64,000 nt of DNA from Pseudoips prasinana (Eukaryota; Arthropoda; Insecta; Lepidoptera; Nolidae). This document shows, piece after piece, positions 49,392 to 59,100 of this stretch. Positions within the stretch are counted from its first letter, which is position 1; each line of letters starts with the position of its first letter. Both the position numbers and the translations under genes were made by a program. The stretch lies in the NCBI GenBank assembly GCA_951640165.1, contig OX621263.1, positions 3,556,501 to 3,620,500 of the forward strand, in the 5' to 3' direction. Under the pieces are notes generated by a model that did no database searches, was not told where the DNA came from, and worked only from the letters and a program-made list of their open reading frames with translations.

Positions 49392-49900
49392 CACGCATTA
49401 AAGACCTGCCAACATGGAATGGAAAGAAGTATGCTCAATATTAAACTAAGGAATAAAATAAAACTAGAAACTATCCGGCAGAAAACTACAGTCACAGATG
49501 TGATATATTGTATCAAAAAACTAAAGTGGAGATGGATAGGACATTTGATGAGAAGCAAAAAGGACAAGTAGGCTAAGGATGTGACCGAATGGTGTCCAAG
49601 ACAACACAAAAGAAAGAAAGGGAGACAACGTCGAAGATGGGAAGACGACATAAAAAGAATAGCAGGAGCCACATTGAGAAGGAAGACACATGACCGCATT
49701 TTATGGCAAGCTTTAGGGGAGGCCTATGCTGAATAGCAAGACAATCTTCGCGAAACTGGTGTCGATATCAAAGAGATTGTATAAAATTTTATAAGATTGT
49801 TAAATAAAGGCTTTATTATTATTATTATTAGTAGAACTACTGTTAAGATGGTGGAACTCCGATCATTGGCAATTATTGAGGGATACAATGTTTCCCATAA

Positions 49901-50302
49901 ATAGTTGATCTGAGCCTGGATGTAATTTAGGTCCGTCTATTATATGTTTGTAAAGTACCTCTCGACACAGGGATTAAATTCCCAAGTGCGAGCGTTACTT
50001 AAAAAAAAGTGCTTATCGCACAATGATTTGTCCGGGGTGAAGATCGAACCCACGACCTCAATGACCGACAATGTTTGGTGGTTAGTGCAGGGGCACTAAC
50101 CACCAAACATTGTATCCCTCAACTGCTAAGCTCTGCTAAGCAGAGGTCGTGGGTTCGATCTTCACCCCGGACAAATCATTGTGCGATAAGCACTTTATTT
50201 TTAGGTAACGTTTGCACTTGGGAATTTAATCCCTGTGTCGAGAGGTACTTTACAAACATATAATAGACGGACATAAATTACATCCAGACTCAGATCAACT
50301 AT
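49901..50302. repeat. Inverted pair of tRNA-derived SINE copies, arms about 195 bp
   Basis: AGTGCTTATCGCACAATGAT with TGTCCGGGGTGAAGATCGAA on the left are mirrored on the right (CGATCTTCACCCCGGACAAA). The centre is near 50099. Box B (GGGTTCGATCTTCACCC) is in both. Arms differ mainly in the anticodon-like region. Confidence 0.87.
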
Positions 50303-50685
50303 TTGATGATGTCCTCCCGACCGAATTTTGGCCACGGCGGCCAGTCTTAATGGAGACTAGCCAATTGCGCAGGACATATTATAGTGCTCAAGTGTGTGCG
50401 CAAACACAGGAGCACTTTCTATTCCATCACTCTTATGATCCGATGGGACGCCTAGCGACATGACCGGAAAGAGTTCAGGTACAGGACCGACGGCTTTACG
50501 TGCTCTCCGAGGCACGGGGGTGTAATACCGCCAACTTCCAGACTTCGGGCTGATACTGAGAAATTTCTTTTTACGGAATAATCCCAAAATCACATTTTGG
50601 CCCGACCCGGGATTTGAACCCAGGACCTCATTATCTGCGGTTGAACACGCTTTCGCTAGACCAACGAGGCAGTCGATCAACTATT
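50303..50685 (-). mobile_element. tRNA-derived SINE, full copy
   Basis: On the minus strand it starts GCCTCGTTGGTCTAGCG (box A) and GGTTCAAATCCCGGG (box B), then a ~300-bp body. The 55769-56135 copy is on the + strand. It resembles SINEs widespread in Lepidoptera. Confidence 0.82.
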
Positions 50686-50692
50686 TATGGGT

Positions 50693-50782
50693 TACACAAA
50701 TAGTTGTCCGGCGCGGGGCTGGTACCCGCGGCACGAAGCGGCGAGGCGACTGTCTTAGCCGCTGCGCCACAGGTGCCATCAG
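50693..50782 (-). mobile_element. tRNA-like SINE head
   Basis: GTCCGGCGCGGGGCTGGTAC with CGCGGC is a box B-like arm on the minus strand, next to a short SINE tail. Confidence 0.45.
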
Positions 50783-50906
50783 CACATATAAGTATGTTTG
50801 TCAGTTGTCTGGTTGCCATAGAACAAGCACTGCCTAGTTTGGAATCAGATGGCAGTGTGTTAATTATTCCAACGTTTATTATTTGTTATTTTAATAATAT
50901 TTAAGT

Positions 50907-51440
50907 GAGGTAGGGCATAGCGTTCATTCGCTAAAAGAGCAGCCTGACTGCGGAAGTACCTCCACCTTACAGAAGACATTCATGACGGTCACCGTAGCCT
51001 AGTTGGTAGTGCTCCTGCCTACGAAGCTGGTGGCCCTGGGTTCGAATCCCGGTAAGTGCAAATATTTGTGTGATGAGCACGAATATTTGTTTCTGAGTCA
51101 TGGATGTTTTCTTTGTATTTAAGTATTTATCTATCTATATATGTATGTATATCGTCGCCTGGTACCCATAGTACAAGCTTTGCTTACTTTGGGGCTAGGA
51201 TGATCTGTGTGACATTGTCCCTAGATATTATTCCATAATAATAACATTAACAATTTAAATGTTGTGTTTCCGAGTGTGAGTAAGGTCGCTACAGCTCGTT
51301 GTGGTGGGGGGAAGGGCCAGCAACACTTGTTTGCTGACCCTTAAAGGCTGGCAACGCACCCGCAATACCTTTGGTGTTGCGAGTGTACATGGCCGGCGGT
51401 GATCACTTACCATCAGGTGACCCACTTGCTCGTTTGTCAC
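50907..51440 (+). mobile_element. Element F split by a SINE
   Basis: F left part 50907-50983 (CATTCGCTAAAAGAGCAGCC, TACCTCCACCTTACAGAAGA), F right part 51240-51440 (ACTTACCATCAGGTGACCCA). The two join as in the unsplit copy at 7868-8116. Confidence 0.7.
50984..51238 (+). mobile_element. tRNA-derived SINE, complete copy inside F
   Basis: AGCCTAGTTGGTAGTGC (box A) and GGTTCGAATCCC (perfect box B), then ATCGTCGCCTGGTACCCATA and TAGTTTGGGGCTAGGATGAT-like tail. Head and tail together explain the solo tails at 19835 and 58340. Confidence 0.8.
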
Positions 51441-51672
51441 CCTCTAATATAAAAAGAAAAGAAAAATAATAATTAATATTATTTTTCAAAAGGTAAAGTA
51501 GAAATTGAAATAATTTTACGAAGACTATAAAACGGAAAATAAAACACAACAACTAGTAAAACAATAGACAATAAATTATTATTACACCACAAAACTTTAT
51601 TAATACAAAAAAATATTACATTTATTTTTAATAATAACACATAGAGGCATAAAAACAAGTATGATACAAGTA

Positions 51673-51807
51673 CAGACACCAGCACATCAAACTACCCCAA
51701 TCTCTCAAGTTTCCCCAATTGAAAGTGAACTTAATGATTTTGTGATAAAGTTGAAAATCTTTAAAATAAATTTGACAGATTGGGGTGATTGGATGTGCTG
51801 GCGTCTT
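51673..51807 (-). mobile_element. 135-bp MITE, copy 2
   Basis: Same length as 35927-36061, reverse orientation, TA on both sides. Confidence 0.8.
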
Positions 51808-51842
51808 TACAAACGAACAGTTCTAATAAAATAAAGGGGACG

Positions 51843-52232
51843 TTTGTCTAGTAACATAGATAGATATTTAGGTACATCTTGTATGAAAACATTTATAAAA
51901 TTTATTTTATTACAGAAGTGATATTTAGCTAGCTCGTATCAAGTTATTGTCAAGAGATTATGTTTAATTATCTAGTTTAAGTCTAATATTTTTATTGTCA
52001 ATGGTTCTGTCTATATAATATTATTATTGTCAATGGTTCTGTCTATATTAAAGGTATTATTATTATGACGGACCTTGTGTTAATAACGACGGTCGCGCTT
52101 TAATGCTACCACCGGATCCAATGCGCCCCAACTGAGAAGACCCAGCGAAACAAACTCAGTGGGTTTATCTACTACCGGTTTCAACACGACCCAGTTGAGA
52201 CGGTCCGGCGAAACATACTCAAGCGGGCACCC
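51843..52232 (-). mobile_element. LINE A 3'-UTR fragment
   Basis: GGTACATCTTGTATGAAAAC to GCGAAACATACTCAAGCGGG. It contains a local duplication of TATTGTCAATGGTTCTGTCT (51996-52038). Confidence 0.82.
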
Positions 52233-52284
52233 ATTAAATTCCTAACAATAAGATATTTCGAAGTCTACAGCCCAAGCAAAGTAG

Positions 52285-52560
52285 TGAAATGACCCAAAGA
52301 AATACCAAACTGAAGCGGCATTGGGCGGCGCACATAGACATACATCGTATAACTAACGGCCGCTGGGGCAGAAAGGTTCTTGAGTGGCGACCACGAACCG
52401 GTAGATGCAGCGTGGGCAGGCCCTCTACAAGTTAGACCGATGATCTTGCAACGGTCGCGGGAACCCGCTGGATGCGGGCAGCACAATACCGGCCATTATG
52501 GCCTTGGGGGAGGCCTTTGTCTGGTGTGAACGTCTTTCGGCTGATATGATGATGATATAA
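52285..52560 (+). mobile_element. RTE 3' end
   Basis: AACTGAAGCGGCATTGGGCG, CCACGAACCGGTAGATGCAG and GGCTGATATGATGATGATAT follow the C-terminal coding end of the RTE family, with substitutions. Confidence 0.78.
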
Positions 52561-52738
52561 GTAAGTAGGTATGTATATTTGCATTATTTAAATTCAATAT
52601 CAATATTGATATTATACATATTTGTACAATTCAGTAGCATGCCATAACAGGCTGGACATAGGGACACAAACATTTAAAAGCCTAAGGATGAAGACCTAAC
52701 ACCTTGAAAAGTTGAGATATATTTGTATTTTTAATGTA

Positions 52739-52814
52739 CAGACGCCAGCCCATCCATTCATCCATTCAATTGGGGAAATTGAAATATTAGGGTAGCTTGA
52801 CGTGCTCGCGTCAG
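52739..52814 (+). mobile_element. 135-bp MITE family, internally deleted copy
   Basis: CAGACGCCAGCCCATCC to GACGTGCTCGCGTCAG with TA on both sides; only 76 bp remain. Confidence 0.6.
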
Positions 52815-53011
52815 TACCAATGTTTTCAATAAATCAATTGAATTGAGATGCTGACAAGTATGTGTAAAAATTTAAATACTACATAAACATGATTTGTTTT
52901 AATGGCGCAGCCGAAATAATCCAATAAATAACGAGTCTGTTCTCCATTGATTAATCACCAAAGAAAAGTCTTGGATAACTTAAATCCGACAGATTATTTA
53001 TGACTTATTAC

Positions 53012-53198
53012 CTACTGTCGAACATACTTCATAGACAAGAAATCACTCTTAAAGTTATGGCGACATGATACGAACCAGTTAAAATATATCGCTAGCCAAC
53101 TAAATATGATAAACGCTAAAATTAATACTAAAATTACAATGGCTATCACATGTTTCCCGCAGGTAGTAGCCTCCTGGCATACTGGGAGGTCCTTGGAA
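53012..53198 (-). CDS. Gene 2 terminal exon: transmembrane helix and tail
   Basis: The acceptor is ctatttcag. The frame begins SKDLPVCQEATTCGKH, has a helix of about 21 hydrophobic residues, then FNWFVSCRHNFKSD, and stops at 53012 after VRQ. The pattern and length match gene 1 exon 21224-21413. Confidence 0.87.
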
Positions 53199-56100
53199 CT
53201 GAAATAGAAAAAAAAAATGTTATAATTTTTAACAGTCTCCATTATGATCAAATAAAAAAATAACATTTTTATCCCCCATCTCGGAAAAAGTATTTTCATC
53301 ACTCCATCTCGGAAAGAGTATTTTTGCTGCGATATCTGAGTGCAAAAGTCGTTTTTATCCGCTAGATGATAAAGTAAATTTGAATTTAGAACATCGTGTG
53401 CACCAAGTTTGTGAATTAAAAACATCTTTAAACCTAATTGCTTCTATCTCTATGGTGTGACCGAATTTGTCATAAGTACAGCTTAAATTTGTTAAAAACT
53501 CAGATTCGCAACGAACTTGGTATTTATTTTTAATTTACTTTGCGCTCATACAGTGCCTATCAAAAATATTAAACCCAATAAGTAACTGTACTTTACTTTA
53601 TTTTTTTTAAATATTATGTCTAAGTGTTTTTTGTTGTAATTTAAAGATTATTCTGTAATAATTACCTATCATCGTTTAGTAGTTAATAGCTAAACTAAAA
53701 TAAAAGTATCTTGTGATTGTAAATGTTTTTTTTCTAAATTAGTCATTACCTCGTTGAGGTGGGATGAAAAGTTACGTACGTGTTGCACTCGAGTGCAAAG
53801 ATTTTTCACCTAATGCGCTTTTGATTCCCTCGCTAACGCTCAGTATTCTAATTTTAGAATCCTTCGCTTGCTCGGTCATCAAAATTGAACACGCTGTTAA
53901 TAGGCAACTTTTCACTGTTATATAACAATGAACTATGTTGATGTCAATAGAATAGAATAGAATAGAAATATTTACTTGTAAGAATATTGTTGTCACAAGT
54001 TGTTAGAGTTTAAAATGTCCAAAGTGTTCTTTACTCACGCTTGACTCGGGGAGTAGTTACGAAAAGGTTTTTAATTTATTTTACGCGATTATTGCCTTTA
54101 TTTGAGTACCGATTTTGATAAAACTTTTCTCTTATTTGATGGCAAACACCTTCTGTATAGAAATCTTATTAACTTACACTTTCTTTAGCGTTTCACATCT
54201 TGGACCTTCGTAATCTACGTGACATTTACAAACTGGATCTTTGTCAGCGGGCGTAGAGCAGGTGCCGTTGTTCAAACAATAATTGTGACAAGCGCTAACA
54301 GCTGAACATTTTTCTCCAAGATGCTCATTTGGGATACTGAAATTGACAAAAGGCAGTTAGGTTTAAAATCCAATCCAATCGGGGCTGCGATGGCAGTATG
54401 AGTAAGTCTACTGGCGCCTCGTGCAAGCAGCTCCGGAAAGACAGCGATCTGTTCGTGTCGCAGTCGATGTGTCCGACTGGTAGGAGTCGGTTATACGGGA
54501 GGGCAATTCAGAGACCTCTCAAGTTACGTGTCCCGACCATATGGGAGATGACGCAAAAGGGGGGCACCGGAGCAGCGTACCCACGTTTGTATATTTATTT
54601 AAGGATCGACAACACAAACACTCCTGCAGTTATAAGGACACATACAAATTACTTTAGAGATACATAGTACTTAGAGAGAGGTTGAGCACACATTTTATTT
54701 CATTCTTTCTCTTATAGCCAGTTAGGTTTCGTATATCTAAGTTTTACTTCACTCTATAGCACACTCCTTTTTTTTTCATCTATACATATAATAAAATCGT
54801 AGGAAAGTCAAAACTGTACATTGAATATTTTTTTTAAAAGATACTTGGGGCGTGATCTACAATCGGAGCCAAAAATATAGTTTATAGAATTTTTGTCTGT
54901 TTGTCTGTATGTAGTTATAATGAAATAATGGAATGAAAAAATAATAATAATAAGTTCCGAGCTAAATTCAAAAAGTACTGCATTGATTGATTGATTGCAA
55001 TTTTTTCATGAATATTACTAAGTGGTCGGGTCAACATATATTGATAAATATATAATAGTGTATGTGTAATACAGTCATAAATTATCTATTTATATATTGA
55101 TAAATAGATAATTTATAAAATTAACGCGAGTTGAACTGCGGGGCACAGCTATTTTTGTAATGAACGTTTACTCATCCTCGGTGTTGCAAATCTCTCGTTT
55201 AATGAGGCTACAGCCTCTTTATATCATCCTGTCTCCCGCTTTTTTCTGGAGGGAAGTAAAACTATTCATTTCTACCTCCTCCTTGTTTCTTTCTGATTAA
55301 ATTCGTTTCGGGAGCCAAGACAGTTGTCGCGATTCCCCGGGACATGCCTGAGCTTCACCGCTCAGTGTCATTGCATTGTGTGCCACTCTTGATCCTGGCT
55401 TACAGAAGTTGCAAGTGGGAGGGACTAGTCTCGAGGTAGTCCACCAAGGGCACCCATCTGAATGGCACCTGCACGAATGGCACCTAGCCTAGTCCACGAA
55501 AGGCACCTGTCAATATTTTTGGCAGATGCTCTTCGTGGATTCTATTTATTTTTTACATTCTTGTCCACGAAGAGCACCTACGACTCAGTAACCTAGGTTA
55601 TTAAATGAAAGATATCGATAATAAAACACTAGAATGTTTACTAACATTACTTAAATTACCCACGTTAAGACGTTAGTTTTCTCTTATGTTTAAGCGAATG
55701 TTACACATTGAAATAAAAAAGCCTTTGCCATTCGTGCAGGTGCCATTCAGATGGGTGCCCTTGGTGGCCTGCCCCGTTGGTCTAGCGGTAGCGTGTTCAA
55801 CCGCAGATAATGAGGTCCTGGATTCAAATCTCGGGTCGTGCCAAAAAGTGATTATGGGATTTTTCCGTTAAAAGAAATTTCTCAGTATCAGCCCGAAGTC
55901 TGGAAGTTGGCGGTATTACACCCCCGTGTGCCTCGGAGAGCACGTAAAGCCGTCGGTCCTGTACCTGAACTGTTTCCGGTCGTGTCGCTATGCGTCCCAT
56001 CTGATCATGAGAGTGATGGAATAGAAAGTACCCCTGTGTTTGCGCACACACTTGTGCACTATAATATGTCCTGCTCAATTGGCTAGTCTCCATTAAGACT

Positions 56101-59100
56101 GGCCGCCGTGGCCGAAATTCGGTCGGGAGGACATCACCTTCTAGTCTCGTCAAAAAACTTTACTTACGTCTTCAGTATCTCACATCTTAGACCTTCATGA
56201 TTTTTGTCGCATTGACATACTGGGTTTTCATTGTCATCAAGCGCACAGGGTCTGTCGTTCAAACAATAATTGTGACACGCACTGGGACTTGTACACCTAT
56301 GTCCTGAAAATCCTTTTGGGCAGCTGGAAATGAAGAAAAAAAGACACGTTAACTTGAGAATAATAATTATAATAATAAATATTATATATATTGTCCTGCA
56401 AGATAAACAAGATAAAATAATAGATATTGCTGCCCCAAATACCCACAACCTAAATAAAATGATCACAGAAAAAGTTAATAAATACACAGAAATTAAAGAG
56501 GAAGTCACCAGAATCTGGAAACAGAACACAGTATACATCGTCCCAATAGTATTATCCAGCACTGGATTACTCCAGTGCTGGATAATACTATACTAAATTT
56601 ATTTTATATAATATATATGTGTCTTGGGATTACTCCCAAGACACATATATATTATATAAAATAAATTTTATAAATGTTTTCATACAATCAAACAATGTGT
56701 ACCTAAATATCTGTTACTAGAAATAATAATGTATTCAACTATATTACTACAAACATGTTCTGACCATTTACAAGCGCTTTTTTAAAGTCTAAAAACACAT
56801 ACGCCACAGTATTAAGCTTATTGATTTGAAATCTTACATTTACATTCAATTGAAAAAGGCGGCCATACTAAATACTTGCCGCATTGTAAGAAAATTCCTC
56901 CAATTAGACGACGACAATAATGCAAGTGACGGACATAATAATATGACTAGCTAACTCCTTGTCATTTACTTGGCTTTTCCCGTCAATGTTAAGAAATGCC
57001 AGCAAAAGCTGATAAAAAAAACTTGAGAGGTGTCATGGGACAACCGGATGGAACGACGTTATTTCTTATTATTTATTATGTACAAAATACCTCAACAAAA
57101 ATAATCGTCGCGACACCACACTGTTCAATGCGAAATAGAAATGAAAATATCTGGCTTGCTTTCTATAAGAGAGAGAGAGAGAGAGACAGACAGAGAAACA
57201 TGCGCACGCCGCACAGCTGCAAAAAGTCGTGACAATTTTTTGTAAGATTTTTTCCGTCTAGCCCCCTTTCACAATGCGCAATAAGGAACTTCGTTCCATT
57301 AAAAAAAAATGTACGGGCTAACTGCGTTGCACTTGCACCGACATAATTTTACCGTAGCGAGTGGTTTCATAATTATTATATTAATGTAATTTCACTAGTA
57401 GTAAATTGTATCTCGGTCGGCTACCACGTCGACACATAACTATTCATATATTATACCATACCACTCACCACCATCTCAACCTCATCTTAGACTAGTGTTC
57501 TGTGAATACGCTATAATAAGCAATTACTCTCTAACCTACCACATGGCCATCTAATCCCAAACTAAGCAGAGCTTGTACTATGGAAACCAGATAACTAGTA
57601 TACTACTTTCTTCAGTAAATACATACTCATATAGATAATTACACCCAGACTCAGGACACACAGACATGTTCATGCACACAAATATCTGTCCTGGGTGGGA
57701 ATCGAACTCACGACGTCCGGCGTGAAAAGCAAGCATTTGCCAACCATGCCAACAGGCCCGTCAAATAATAATTATAAATAATCTATAATTATAATAAAAT
57801 CGTAGGAAAGTGAAAACTGTAGAAACTGTGAAGCCAAAAATATAGTTTTTAGAATTTTTGTCTGTTTGTCTGTATGTCTGTATGTATGTCCGGGTTAAAC
57901 TCAAAAAGTACTGCATGGATTTACTTCAAATTTTGCATGAATATTATTAAGAGGTCGGGTCAACATATAGGCTACATATTATCATGCTGTCACCTACGGG
58001 GGAGGAGCTGTGATCTATGCATCTATACATATAATAAAATCGTAGGAAAGTGAAAACTGTACATTGAATATTTTAAAAAAAGGATACCTGGGGCGTGATC
58101 TACAATCGATATCGAAGCCAAAAATATAGTTTTTAGAATTTTTGTGTTTGTCTGTATGTATGTCCGGGTTAAACTCAAAATGTACTGCATGGATTTACTT
58201 CAATTTTGCATGAATATTATTAAGAGGTCGGGTCAACATATAGGCTACATATTATCACGCTATCACCTACGAGGGAGGAGCTGTGATAATTTATAAAGTG
58301 TAACGCGGGTAAAACCACAGGGCACAGCTAGTTAAACCTATATTGTTTCTGAGTCATGGATGTTTTCTATGTATATAAGTATTTATCTATCTATATTAGT
58401 ATTTATATGGTCGCCTGGTACCCATAGCACAAGCTTTGCTTAGTTTGGGTATAGGATGATCTGTGTAACATTTTCCCTAGATATTATTATTATTATTGTA
58501 TATATTAGATTGACAATAACTCAATATAAGCTGGCTAAATAATTAAATCATAAATTAAATGTTTTATCTAATTTTTTTCATATACTCCGTGTACTTATAT
58601 ATCTGTATGTACCTATAAATAACCCGGGATTTGTACCCAGGACCTCCTTAACTGCGGTAGACCAACGAGGCAGTCAAACTTATATACAGGGGTGTCGGTA
58701 ACGGTAACAGTGTCGTATCACGGCCATACCTGCATTTAGGAAGTCCATCTTCAGTTACAGTGCAATTTCCTGTAATGCAGTAAATGTGACAGGCATTATT
58801 GGTTGTATCTGTTGAAACAGCACCTGGAATAAGTAATTTGTTTGGAATATACTATCTTCTATTCAATCAATCAATCAATTATTTATTGCTGAACATAGAT
58901 AGGTACAATAATACAACATGTAACGTAATTAACGCACACCCTCAAACACCCCAATACGCGAATACACCCCAATATACAATACACTAATATTATGTTGCAT
59001 TTCATAATACATACACTGAATTTTTAATTTAACATGTATATACATTGTTATTTACGAAATTAGTTTCTTGGTATAAAGTTTATTTTACTTTATTTTGTAT

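Larger units (their letters stand above)
46510..49820 (+). mobile_element. LINE H (RTE-like), 5'-truncated, split by an R1-clade copy
   Basis: Frames 46530-47465, 47704-47937 and 48004-48354 cover the endonuclease second half (IVMGDFSSQIGRR, NEIDYIITNKP, FNSDHRMLRSQ) and the RT (EQAGFRSDFSTLDHIHTIKQ, FVDYNKAFDSL, RGVRQGDPLSPKLFSAVLEF, HLRFADDLILIT). Single stops at 47463, 47936 and 48352 and a shift near 47700 disable it. After the insertion, LKWRWIGHLM-like and EAYAE residues and a (TTA)n tail end it at about 49820. Confidence 0.82.

Noticed and set aside
48538..49401. Long + strand frames of 287 and 218 codons
   Set aside because: They are antisense shadows of the GC-rich R1-clade insertion, whose true coding strand is minus (CCHC knuckle).
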